From: CBDCFL01 sp965216135
Lineage (GTDB): Bacteria; Pseudomonadota; Alphaproteobacteria; Rhodobacterales; Rhodobacteraceae
Reading direction: 5' to 3'
Assembly (NCBI GenBank): GCA_965216135.1
Contig: CBDCFL010000021.1
Coordinates: 1-64,000, forward strand
DNA: 64,000 nucleotides
The notes under the pieces: model-generated
The model's input: the letters and a program-made list of their open reading frames with translations, nothing else
The model's database searches: none
What the model was told of the DNA's origin: nothing
Shown here: positions 54,922 to 62,891 of the stretch, piece after piece
How positions within the stretch are numbered: the stretch's first letter is position 1
How the letters are laid out: each line of letters starts with the position of its first letter
Made by a program: the position numbers and the translations under genes

Positions 54922-55266
54922 TCAACCGTCTTCCAGACATTTTCGGAGCATGGTGGCTGTCGCCAGCGAGATGCGCATTCCCCGTATCGACAATTCTTCC
55001 CCGACGCTTATCCCTGCTCCCCTGACCCACACCGATGATGACCGGTCTCCCTCGCCCACCCACGATCCCACCTGGATAACGTTGGACCTGCGGATGGTGA
55101 TGACCCTGCCCTGCACCGACGGGATGGCCTTCATCAGCATTGTCACGAATTCGCCGCCGCAGGAAAACCCTTCTTTCCTGGCGATTTCCTCCGTGGTCAG
55201 GTCGTCGTTCGCCGCGACAGGGGAGCCCGCCGTTAGAACCAGAACCGCTATAAGTGCCGTACGCAT
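54922..55266 (-). CDS. Small secreted protein, unknown function
   Basis: 114 residues. A clear signal peptide (MRTALIAVLVLTAGSPVAAN, cleavage near VAA-ND) precedes a ~95-residue mature part with two cysteines (FSCGGEF, LRKCLEDG) that could form a disulphide. The latter part is beta-rich (GRVITIRRSNVIQVGSWVGE). No family recognised. It belongs to a minus-strand run with the small gene at 55339-55515. Confidence 0.6.
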   Translation of the reverse strand: MRTALIAVLVLTAGSPVAANDDLTTEEIARKEGFSCGGEFVTMLMKAIPSVQGRVITIRRSNVIQVGSWVGEGDRSSSVWVRGAGISVGEELSIRGMRISLATATMLRKCLEDG

Positions 55267-55338
55267 CTTCGAGCTCGGCTTTGGTATTGGGCCATTCAGT
55301 CAATCGTCCTCATGATCACGGTGCCGAGCCTGCCTGCC

Positions 55339-55515
55339 TTATGTGGAGTCCGATTCGGACCCTGCGGTGGGTTTCGTCTCGTCACGCCGCTCAGCACCAC
55401 CACGCGTCACGGCCCATGCTAGCGCCTCTGGCGTAGTGTCGATGCTCACGTCAGCTTCCATCTCGGCTTTGCTGGGCTGGTGGGCAGCTGGGTTGACCTT
55501 AGGGTCTCGTTCCAT
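55339..55515 (-). CDS. Small acidic protein, strong ribosome binding site
   Basis: 58 residues from ATG 55515, behind an excellent Shine-Dalgarno AGGAGG eight bases upstream. The sequence (MERDPKVNPAAHQPSKAEME, then ADVSIDTTPEALAWAVTRGG) is hydrophilic and resembles short proteins seen on phages and plasmids, with the motif SKAEMEADVSIDTTPE. Function unknown. The upstream promoter region is displaced by the IS1202-type copy 2, inserted 39 bases from the start codon. Confidence 0.6.
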   Translation of the reverse strand: MERDPKVNPAAHQPSKAEMEADVSIDTTPEALAWAVTRGGAERRDETKPTAGSESDST

Positions 55516-55553
55516 TCAGATTTCCTCCTGTATGTCAATCCCATGATGCCATA

Positions 55554-56956
55554 TGTCGATAACACGTGATATGGCCGGTCAATGTAACAAATGATCTGTC
55601 CGGCATTAGAACTCCTCCAGGAAGTGGAGGAGCTGATGCGCCGGACAGAGCAGTTACAGGGGTTGAGATTGATGAAGTTCGATGAGGTTTACGGACGCAC
55701 CTACAGGGGTGAGTTGAGCCAGCTGGAGGCAGCCGAGATCCTGGGCATGTCCGAGCGCACGTTCCGACGCTGGCGCGATCGCTTTGAGGCCGAGGGCGCG
55801 GAGGGTCTTTACGACCGCCGCCTGGGTCGGGTTTCCGCGCGCCGCGCCGGGGTCGACGAGGTGGTGGCACTGTTGGATCTGTTCGATACCAGGTACCGGC
55901 ATTTCACCGCCTGGCACTTCTGGGAGAAGCTGGTTGCAAAGCACGACGTCACGCGCAGTTACAACTGGGTGCGGCTGACGCTCCAGGCGCACGGCCGGGT
56001 CGCGCCGGCGCCGCGGCGCGGCGTGCACCGCCGCAAGCGGCCGCGCCGGCCGATGGTCGGCATGATGTTGCACCAGGACGGCTCCACGCACCAATGGGTG
56101 CCGGGTCAGTACTGGGACCTGATCGTGACCATGGACGATGCCACTTCGGAGATCTATTCCGCCTTCTTCGTCGCCGAGGAGGGCACCATGTCGAGCTTTG
56201 TGGCGCTGCTGGAGGTGGGGTCGGCCATGGGGCTGTTCTGCTCGCTTTATGCAGACCGGGCCTCGCACTATTGGCACACGCCGGAGGCCGGCGGCAAGGT
56301 CGACAAGGACAATCCAACCCAGGTCGGACGTGCCCTGCAGCAACTCGGTATTGAGCTGATCCCGGCCTATTCGCCGGAGGCCCGGGGCCGCTCGGAGCGC
56401 ATGTTCGGCACCCTGCAGAAACGCCTGCCGCAGGAACTCGAGCTCGCCGGCATCACCGATATGGCGGCCGCCAACCGGTTCCTGAAAGAGGACTTCCTGC
56501 CGGCCCACAATGCCCGCTTCGCCCGGCCGGCCGAGGACACAGGCTCCGCCTTCGTGCCGTTCGCCGGCAACCTGGCGGACATCCTCTGTGTGCAGGAGGA
56601 CCGTGTGGTCGGCAATGACAACACGGTGCGCTACAAGAACTTGAGCCTGCAGATCCCGGCAGACCGCCATCGCCACCACTACGTCAAGGCCAAAGTGAGT
56701 GTGCACGAATATCCCGACGGCGACCTTGCCGTCTTCCATGGCCGGCGCTGCCTGGCCCGCTACAAGAAAGACGGCACGCCGATCGAAAGCAGCGAAAGGC
56801 GGGCCGCGTGATCCGCTTCGACGCGACCGGCCGGCGCCCTGTGGACAAGTGGACCGCCGCTCCGCGACCGACCACTTCACCACAGGGCCAGAAACCGCAA
56901 CAGAAGCGGTCAAATCATATGGTACATAAACCGGTCAATTCAGTTTGTTATCGACA
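55554..56956 (+). mobile_element. IS1202-type (ISNCY) element, copy 2
   Basis: 1403 bases. The ends are TGTCGATAACA (55554) and TGTTATCGACA (to 56956), perfect over 11 bases. The 15-base target TCCCATGATGCCATA is duplicated at 55539-55553 and 56957-56971. Complete and apparently recent. Confidence 0.93.
55636..56811 (+). CDS. IS1202-type transposase, copy 2
   Basis: 391 residues from ATG 55636 (MRRTEQLQGLRLMKFDEVYG). Same domain order as copy 1: HTH (ELSQLEAAEILGMSERTFRR), MMLHQDGSTHQWVPG, LYADRASHYWHTPEAGGKVD and PAYSPEARGRSERMFGTLQK. Differences from copy 1 are spread along the protein, so these are two related elements rather than a fresh duplicate. Confidence 0.88.
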   Translation: MRRTEQLQGLRLMKFDEVYGRTYRGELSQLEAAEILGMSERTFRRWRDRFEAEGAEGLYDRRLGRVSARRAGVDEVVALLDLFDTRYRHFTAWHFWEKLVAKHDVTRSYNWVRLTLQAHGRVAPAPRRGVHRRKRPRRPMVGMMLHQDGSTHQWVPGQYWDLIVTMDDATSEIYSAFFVAEEGTMSSFVALLEVGSAMGLFCSLYADRASHYWHTPEAGGKVDKDNPTQVGRALQQLGIELIPAYSPEARGRSERMFGTLQKRLPQELELAGITDMAAANRFLKEDFLPAHNARFARPAEDTGSAFVPFAGNLADILCVQEDRVVGNDNTVRYKNLSLQIPADRHRHHYVKAKVSVHEYPDGDLAVFHGRRCLARYKKDGTPIESSERRAA

Positions 56957-56971
56957 TCCCATGATGCCATA

Positions 56972-57184
56972 ATGGCTCACATACTACCATCTTATTCGTG
57001 TCGAGACCCCGAGATCGACAACTCGCCGCGCATCTTCCGACACTCGCGCCGAAGGCCGGGGCGCTTCGGCGGTTCGGCACTTTTCGATATAATTCCCCTT
57101 TTTTTACGGGGTCACTTGTCCTCGAAACGGCTACTTCATTATTCTAGCCATCGATGGGTCGATTCGAATGGTCAATCTCTGGCA
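56972..57184. other. Gap before the dehydrogenase gene, no gene seen
   Basis: 213 bases. A CCCC-T7-A-CGGGG hairpin with a T-rich loop occurs at 57107-57122. It is downstream of the minus-strand dehydrogenase gene and might end its transcript, but the pairing is short. No reading frame is supported. Confidence 0.35.
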
Positions 57185-58744
57185 TCAGAACTGTGAATTC
57201 CTTACGTCCAGGGCAAGTTTGTCTGCGTCGGTGCGGCCTAGGTCTACCGGCAAAAGGGCGTTGTTGATGTTCTGATAGCATACCGGGCGCAGAAAGCGGC
57301 GGATGGACATGGTTCCGACAGAAGTCGCACCGAAGTTGGTCGAAGCTGGGTAGGGTCCGCCGTGCACCATGCTGTCGGCGACTTCGACGCCGGTCGGAAA
57401 GCCGTTGGCAAGTACGCGACCTGCTTTGCGTTCGAGCACCGGCAACAGTTTCCGGGCAGTGTCCGTGTCGCCGTCATCCATGTGCAATGTGCAAGTCAAT
57501 TGCCCCTTGAGCGCGCAGGCGACTTTGTGCATCTGGTCCATATCGTCGGCCAGAACCACCAGCCCCATCGGGCCGAACACTTCTTCGCCCAGTTCTTCGT
57601 TTGCCAGCCAGTCCGATGCGCTGGTCTGATACAGATACGGTGTGGCACCGCGCCGGTCACAGACGGACGTCAGAACTTCCTGAACGCCGGCACCCGACGC
57701 AATACGTTTCTGACCTGCGCGATAGGCTTGGGCAATACCGTTGGTCAGCATGGTCTGGGCAGCGACCTGTGAAAGCGCTTCCCTGGTCGCAGCTACAAAG
57801 GCTACGGCCTGATCTTTCAGAACCACAGCGATCCCCGGGTTTGTGCAAAACTGCCCGGCCCCCATGGTCAGCGATGCGGCCCAGCCGGTGCCGATTTCAG
57901 CGCCGCGTGCTTTCACAGCTTCAGGCAGCAGAAACATCGGGTTGACAGAACCCAGTTCGCCGAAAAACGGGATCGGTTCGGGTCGGGCGGCGCAAAGGTC
58001 AAACAGAGCACGACCACCGGCAAGACTGCCGGTAAAGCCAACCGCTTTGATCAGCGGGTGTTGCACGAGGCGGGTGCCGACATCGCGTTTGCCGCCCTGA
58101 ACCAGCGAAAACACTCCCGGATGCACGCCGCATTTGGCAATCGCTGCGTTGATGGCTGCGGCGATAATCTCTCCGGTGCCCGGATGGGCCGAATGGCCTT
58201 TGACCACAACAGGACAACCGGCGGCCAGTGCGGCGGCGGTGTCGCCACCGGCTGTTGAGAAGGCGAGCGGAAAGTTGGAGGCGCCAAAAACAGCAACCGG
58301 GCCAACGGGGCGCTGAAGCAGCTTCAGATCGGGGCGCGGCAGCGGGGCGCGGTCGGGAAGAGCTGCATCGTGGCGCGCATCTAGAAAATCACCCTGCAGA
58401 ATGTGTTCTGCGAACAGGCGTAGCTGGCCGGTGGTGCGACCACGTTCACCTTGCAGGCGGGCTTCGGGCAGAGCGGTTTCTTGGCTACCGATTTGAGTGA
58501 TTTGATTGGCGCGGGCTACTATTTCGTCTGCAATGGTGTTCAAAAATGTCGCGCGCTCGTCGCGGGTGGAATTGCCATATGTCCAGAATGCCTCTTCGGC
58601 GGCTTCGACGGCGGCGTCCACATGGGCTGGGGTGCCAATAGCAAAGTCATGCGCGGCCCCTGAGGCCGGGTCGGACGCAAATGTTGCCTCGCCCCCGGTC
58701 CATTTTCCGGCGATCAGGTGTTTTCCGTGCGGTGTAAATGTCAT
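57185..58744 (-). CDS. Aldehyde dehydrogenase, 2,5-dioxovalerate (alpha-ketoglutarate semialdehyde) type
   Basis: 519 residues. NAD(P)-dependent oxidation of alpha-ketoglutarate semialdehyde, the last step of non-phosphorylating pentose, hexarate and hydroxyproline pathways. Signatures: VFGASNFPLAFSTAGGDTAA (substrate and cofactor entry), VKGHSAHPGTGE, Glu263 in FFGELGSVNP and nucleophile Cys300 in GAGQFCTNPG. NFGATSVGTMSIRRFLRPVC is characteristic of this subfamily. The last ~25 residues are unlike relatives, perhaps reflecting a nearby rearrangement. No pathway partners are adjacent. Confidence 0.85.
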   Translation of the reverse strand: MTFTPHGKHLIAGKWTGGEATFASDPASGAAHDFAIGTPAHVDAAVEAAEEAFWTYGNSTRDERATFLNTIADEIVARANQITQIGSQETALPEARLQGERGRTTGQLRLFAEHILQGDFLDARHDAALPDRAPLPRPDLKLLQRPVGPVAVFGASNFPLAFSTAGGDTAAALAAGCPVVVKGHSAHPGTGEIIAAAINAAIAKCGVHPGVFSLVQGGKRDVGTRLVQHPLIKAVGFTGSLAGGRALFDLCAARPEPIPFFGELGSVNPMFLLPEAVKARGAEIGTGWAASLTMGAGQFCTNPGIAVVLKDQAVAFVAATREALSQVAAQTMLTNGIAQAYRAGQKRIASGAGVQEVLTSVCDRRGATPYLYQTSASDWLANEELGEEVFGPMGLVVLADDMDQMHKVACALKGQLTCTLHMDDGDTDTARKLLPVLERKAGRVLANGFPTGVEVADSMVHGGPYPASTNFGATSVGTMSIRRFLRPVCYQNINNALLPVDLGRTDADKLALDVRNSQF

Positions 58745-58889
58745 GTCAGTTCCTGTGTATTTCGATCACATCTGTATCGTGGCGGTGATCCTGTTGAACG
58801 TAAGTAAGTTCAGGATCGTCGTGCAGATTAACAACCTGCCGAATGCCGCGGAACATTTTGTGTTCGCTCATGGCCTCGAGTCGCTCGCC

Positions 58890-58901
58890 ATTGTCTACAA
58901 T
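58890..58901. promoter_or_regulatory. Palindrome ATTGTCTACAAT upstream of the dehydrogenase
   Basis: A perfect inverted repeat ATTGT-N2-ACAAT, ~146 bases before the dehydrogenase start. It resembles TTGTATACAA-type operators of GntR regulators that control sugar-acid genes. A hairpin GATCCTG-tt-GAAC / GTTCAGGATC at 58787-58817 lies between it and the gene. Regulatory role inferred. Confidence 0.4.
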
Positions 58902-58968
58902 ACATTCTGGACCAGTCAGAGTCTCTCCTTACGCCTTCTCGAGCGGCTGTCGGACATTCTGTTCCGAC

Positions 58969-59433
58969 TTAGTGCCCCCGCAGAAACCCAGCCGACTGCG
59001 CTAGAGCAACGGCCTCAAACAACACCAAATTGCGTGGCTCAGTGTCATAGAAACGCCGAACAGGAAGCTTGTCAGCCATCTGCGGATATGCGTCCGCAAG
59101 CGCTTGAGCTTCCAAGTAAGCGTTTTTGAACCGTTGAATCCGATGTGTCTTTGCGATCAACGCCGGAGATCTTTCCGCAACCCGCAACATTGAGCGCAAT
59201 CTTCCGCGGGTATTTCTACCCTTACGCCTGACAGATGTCGGATCTTCGATGATAACGACGTCGGGGTCATATTTGGCAATCCAATTCCCAGTCAATCCAG
59301 CCGCGTTGGCACCGGACTTGTATCCTTTGCAGCTGAGCGCCCAATCCTTTGGCTGCCCGTTTTTGATATAGACGTACCCAATCCGGCCGTACCTTGCGGC
59401 CAGCGCCAGGATCCGATTCTGGGCAACCCTCAT
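58969..59433 (-). CDS. RuvC-like (RNase H fold) protein with altered catalytic sites
   Basis: 154 residues, ATG at 59433 overlapping the stop of the upstream XRE gene. The N-terminus ILALAARYGRIGYVYIKNGQ aligns with the RuvC first strand (ILGIDPGLRTTGWGVI), but the catalytic Asp is Ala. DPDVVIIEDPTSVRRKG corresponds to the second site with Glu kept, and the C-terminal EPRNLVLFEAVALAQSAG occupies the third-site helix without the Asp pair. It is probably a conserved DNA-binding or degenerate nuclease family paired with an XRE regulator. Function unknown. Confidence 0.65.
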   Translation of the reverse strand: MRVAQNRILALAARYGRIGYVYIKNGQPKDWALSCKGYKSGANAAGLTGNWIAKYDPDVVIIEDPTSVRRKGRNTRGRLRSMLRVAERSPALIAKTHRIQRFKNAYLEAQALADAYPQMADKLPVRRFYDTEPRNLVLFEAVALAQSAGFLRGH

Positions 59434-59771
59434 GATCCGGAGTTTTCTTCTGATAATCGGCTCGCCAGTTTGCCTAGCGTGTACTGTCGATTGGTGCGTA
59501 GTCTCAGCGTACCGGATGCCACTGGCATCTTCATCAACCGCTGAAAAAGATCTTCGCGCACTTCTGTGAATATGCCGCTGAAGAGGCTTTCAAAACTTCG
59601 CCCGTAGATCAGCGACAGGGTGCAGATCTCGCGCACCGACGGTGTGCGAGTGCCACCTTCCATCTTGGCAAGCGTGGCGTCACAAACGCCCAACAGATGC
59701 GCACAATCCTCCTGTGTTAGCCCGGAGTTTTTGCGGGCAACTTTGAGATCCAATGCAAATTCTTTGGTCAT
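59430..59771 (-). CDS. XRE-type helix-turn-helix regulator
   Basis: 113 residues from ATG 59771. Classic HTH (LKVARKNSGLTQEDCAHLLG then VCDATLAKMEGGTRTPSVRE) followed by ~50 residues of unknown fold. Translationally coupled (ATGA) to the RuvC-like gene. The IS3 end lies only ~30 bases upstream, so the native promoter is probably displaced. Confidence 0.82.
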   Translation of the reverse strand: MTKEFALDLKVARKNSGLTQEDCAHLLGVCDATLAKMEGGTRTPSVREICTLSLIYGRSFESLFSGIFTEVREDLFQRLMKMPVASGTLRLRTNRQYTLGKLASRLSEENSGS

Positions 59772-60128
59772 AGAAAAAAATTTAAGAACGTATATGAGGG
59801 GCCCCTAGTTTCCTAGACACCTGCCTCGTTCAGTTTCTGCTGTCTAATTTCAAAGTCAACGGGCGACAGCAAGCCGTTGTTCGTGTGCTTTCGCTTTGGG
59901 TTGTAGAACAGCTGGATGTATTCGAACACGTCCTGCCTTGCCGCTTCGCGTGTGGGGTATGTCCGGCGCCCCCGCGTTTCAAAAGCTGGAAGAAGCTCTC
60001 GGCGACGGCATTATCGTGACAGTTGCCCCGCCTGCTCATACTGGCATCCAGATTGTGGTGGTGCAGGAATGATTGCCACTCTCGGCTGGTAAACTGTGAT
60101 CCTTGGTCTGAATGGATCGTCACCGTAA

Positions 60129-61290
60129 TACCAACGGCATCAATTTCTGACTCTGTGGGGATTCCCAAATCGGTTTTGATCTGATTCAAGGTTGGCAAAG
60201 GAGGATCGCCATGCCAGCCAGTGTTCCGCTTCGTCGCGACTTTGATGCCCGCCACCTTCGTAAACTCGCCAGCCGTTGCAAGGATGCCCGGCAGAGCCGC
60301 CGTCTGTTGTCTCTTGCGGCGGTCTACGATGGCATGCGCCGTGGAGAGGCCGCAAGGATCGGTGGGATGGATCGCCAAACCCTGCGGGACTGGGTTCACC
60401 GGTTCAACGAAGAGGGACCGGATGGCCTCACCAACCGCAAGGGCGCGGGCCGGACGCGCTACCTGAGCGATGTCCAGATGAAAGAACTTGGCGAGATTGT
60501 CGAGACCGGCCCCGATCCGGCGGTGGACGGGGTTGTCCGCTGGCGGCGGATCGACCTGAAGCGGGTGATCGAGGCGCGCTTTGGCGTCATCTATTCCGAG
60601 CGCGGGATATCCAGACTGCTTGGCGAACTGGGCTTTGCCCATATCAGCGCCCGCCCGCAGCATCCCAGGCAGGATAAGCGGATCATCGAGGCGTTTAAAA
60701 AAAACTTCGCCGACACGCTCCAGGTGCATATAGCTGACCTGCCAGCGGGAACGCCGGTGGAGATCTGGTTCCAGGACGAAGCACGCCTTGGCCAGAAGAA
60801 TGGCCTGACGCGCCTGTGGGCGAGAAAGGGCACGCGCCCCCGCCAGCCGGCCGATCAGCGCTATCACAACGCCTATCTGTTCGGCGCCATCTGTCCGGCT
60901 CACGGCAAGGGGGCGGCGCTCATGCTGCCTTGGGCGGACGCGCAAGCCATGCAGATGCATCTCGACGAGATCAGCCGCCACGTCGCCCGAAAGGCCCATG
61001 CGGTTGTGCTGATGGATCGGGCCGGATGGCACACCACCGGCAAACTCAAAGTCCCGAAGAACCTCACCATCATCCTGCTGCCATCGCGCGCTCCGGAACT
61101 GAACCCGGTGGAAAATATCTGGCAGTACTTGCGCGCCAATTGGCTCTCCAACCGCGTGTTCGAAGACTACAATGCCATCGTCGATGCTGGATGCGAAGCT
61201 TGGAACAAGCTCATCGCACAGCCCGAAACCATCACATCAATCGGAATGCGAAAATGGGCCCATATCGGTCAATGTTAAATGCCGCTGGTA
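60129..61290 (+). mobile_element. IS630-type element D (TACC ends) inside IS3
   Basis: It begins TACCAACGGCA (60129) and ends TGCCGCTGGTA (to 61290), near-perfect inverted repeats flanked by TAA on both sides (60126-60128 and 61291-61293). Removing it with one TAA restores the IS3 frame. The transposase is intact. Confidence 0.9.
60211..61278 (+). CDS. IS630-type transposase, intact
   Basis: 355 residues from ATG 60211, with AAAGGAGG a few bases upstream. HTH RIGGMDRQTLRDWVHRFNEE, a winged helix, the A8 run read in frame (EAFKKNFADTL), and the DDE core: IWFQDEARLGQKNGLTRLWA, VVLMDRAGWHTTGKL and LLPSRAPELNPVENIWQYLR. The only TACC-ended copy in the window with an uninterrupted full transposase frame, so the best candidate for current activity. 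Confidence 0.92.
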   Translation: MPASVPLRRDFDARHLRKLASRCKDARQSRRLLSLAAVYDGMRRGEAARIGGMDRQTLRDWVHRFNEEGPDGLTNRKGAGRTRYLSDVQMKELGEIVETGPDPAVDGVVRWRRIDLKRVIEARFGVIYSERGISRLLGELGFAHISARPQHPRQDKRIIEAFKKNFADTLQVHIADLPAGTPVEIWFQDEARLGQKNGLTRLWARKGTRPRQPADQRYHNAYLFGAICPAHGKGAALMLPWADAQAMQMHLDEISRHVARKAHAVVLMDRAGWHTTGKLKVPKNLTIILLPSRAPELNPVENIWQYLRANWLSNRVFEDYNAIVDAGCEAWNKLIAQPETITSIGMRKWAHIGQC

Positions 61291-61796
61291 TAACCTTGGG
61301 TTTGCGCCGCCAGACGGCCATTAGAAGCGCCTGTAGCACCAATTCGGTGGTCAGGAGCGATTGCATCGACCACCCGACAATACGGCGCGAGAACAGATCA
61401 ATCACCACCGACAGATACAGCCAGCCTTCATGGGTCTTGATATAGGTGATGTCGGTCACCCAAACCCGATTCGGGGCATCGACCTCGAATTGCTGCTCCA
61501 GCTTGTTCTCAGCAACAACAGCGGGCTTGCCACCGTATCGGCCTGGACGACGTCTGTAGCCGATCTGTGCAACCATCCCAGCGAGGCTGGCAAGACGCGC
61601 CACGCGGTTCTTCGAGCAGCTCTCGCCCTGATCCCGCAGATCATCATGCAGCTTGCGGTATCCGTAGACTTTGCCACTGTCCGCCCAAGCCTGACGGATC
61701 AGGTCTGTTTGCCGTGCATCTTCCAGCGCACGATGGCATAATGGTTCTTTAAGCCAAGCATAGAACCCACTGAAATGGACCATCACAGAGGCGATC

Positions 61797-62335
61797 GTGG
61801 ACCATCTGGAAACAGCAACGTCCCGGCACCAGATACTTGCTACACCCGATCTTCGCGGTAACCCAGATGTCGCGGGCGCGGCGCGCACGCTTGCGAGATC
61901 CATACGCAAAGGAGATCCCGCGCTCCTCGCTGAACTGCTCACCTCGGGCACCCTCGGATCACGATCACTCACCCTTGCCCTGGACTTCATCATCTAACTA
62001 CGGAAATCCAACTCCGACGCCGCGGTGTCGAAGCAAAGTTGATTGTCGGGGATCGTGCATCACCTCCCGATGCTGTGCTCCTGCGCACGCTGGACGCTGC
62101 ACATCGTTGGACCAAATCCTTGTCCTCAGATGTGTCTCTCGCGGATATTGCTAGGGAAGCCGGCCATCACAATGTGCATATCCGAACCCGAGCTCAGCTC
62201 GCGTTTTGGTCCCCAAAAATCCAACGCGCAATCTGCGACGGACAACAGCCCACCGACCTCACTTTGAAGCGCATCCTCACCCGTCCCGTTCCGCTGGACT
62301 GGAAACATCAGGAGCGGCTTTACGGCTTCGAATGA
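61797..62335 (+). pseudogene. Large serine recombinase, C-terminal remnant
   Basis: The 3' part (about 61999-62335) reads EIQLRRRGVEAKLIVGDRAS, AAHRWTKSLSSDVSLADIAR and AFWSPKIQRAICDGQQPTDL, then LKRILTRPVPLDWKHQERLY. This is the recognisable end of serine recombinases found on integrative elements. The preceding piece (61797-61997, with RTLARSIRKGDPALLAELLT and SRSLTLALDF) is in another frame and ends at a stop. The catalytic N-terminal domain is gone. It lies beside tRNA-Ser with CCCTG repeats, consistent with a lost integrative element. Confidence 0.7.
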
Positions 62336-62345
62336 CGCGCGCGTT

Positions 62346-62497
62346 TTTTCCTGCTCTTTCCCTGTTCTTTCCCTGCTCGGCCAACCAGGGAAACCCCCTC
62401 TAAGACATTGATACGGATGGTGTTTCCAACGTAAATTCGCGCGTAAATCAGTGATTTTCAAAAAAATCTTCCCTGCTATTTCCCTGCAGCAGGGAAA
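62346..62497. repeat. TTTCCCTG repeats in direct and inverted orientation
   Basis: Direct TTTCCCTG at 62357-62364, 62368-62375 and 62479-62486, a variant TTTTCCTG near 62346 and TTCCCTGC at 62469-62476; inverted CAGGGAAA at 62386-62393. TTTCCCTGC (62479-62487) and GCAGGGAAA (62489-62497) make a 9-bp perfect palindrome around one base. The cluster lies between the recombinase remnant and tRNA-Ser and may be its recombination or regulatory site. The rest of 62336-62665 has no gene. Confidence 0.65.
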
Positions 62498-62665
62498 AAA
62501 TCTGCCAAAAGCGTACCCTATGATGTTGGCAACAGAGACCCATCCCCCATATCGCGTCAAATGCGTCTCTGAGTGGCGTTTTAGTCAGCGCGATAGCCCC
62601 GTAAGTCGCTGGCATTCGGGCGGGAATTACGCTGTATTTTCATTTAATATCAAATACTAGGCGAG

Positions 62666-62755
62666 TGGCGGAGAGACAGGGATTCGAACCCTGGAGACGG
62701 TTTCCCGCCTACACACTTTCCAGGCGTGCGCCTTCGACCACTCGGCCACCTCTCC
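62666..62755 (-). tRNA. tRNA-Ser(GGA)
   Basis: Read on the minus strand from 62755: acceptor GGAGAGG pairing with the 3' strand CTCTCC, D-arm region with GGCCGAGTGGTC, anticodon stem CACGC/GTGTG with loop CTGGAAA (anticodon GGA), a long class II variable arm (GCGGGAAACCGTC), T-arm GGTTCGAATCC, and encoded CCA at 62666-62668. Reads serine UCC/UCU codons. Confidence 0.95.
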
Positions 62756-62891
62756 GGTCCGGGCAGCTTATAGCGCTGACGCCCGCGCGTGCAAGCAGCG
62801 GGCAACCCGATCGCCTTGAAACCAGTGTCGGACTCGCGCCGGCAATTTGTCGGCTAGCTGTCGGGCAAATATCCGAGAAATTACAGCGCGC

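Larger units (their letters stand above)
59813..61775 (-). pseudogene. IS3 transposase OrfB, interrupted and frameshifted
   Basis: Reads VHFSGFYAWLKEPLCHRALE, VYGYRKLHDDLRDQG, then the rve core VWVTDITYIKTHEGWLYLSV. It breaks after RRKPK at the IS630 copy D. Removing that element with one TTA gives RRKPKVTVTIHSDQGSQFTS in frame, followed by SRRGNCHDNAVAESFFQLLK (Glu). Past LLKR a deletion shifts the frame; the true end (VFEYIQLFYNPKRKHTNNGL to LNEAGV, TAG 59813-59815) is in another frame. Three independent lesions make it inactive. Confidence 0.88.
59800..61790 (-). mobile_element. IS3-family element, 5'-truncated and split by IS630 copy D
   Basis: The 3' end lies near 59800, just beyond the transposase stop (59813-59815). 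The 5' side is lost near 61775-61790, where sequence changes to a recombinase remnant inside the orfB start region (VHFSGFYAWLKE). The orfA part is not recognisable. The exact ends could not be fixed. Confidence 0.75.

Noticed and set aside
46931..56971. Prophage or composite transposon carrying cargo
   Set aside because: No phage structural genes, integrase with att sites or paired identical IS in suitable orientation are visible. The IS1202-type copies differ in sequence and each has its own duplication.
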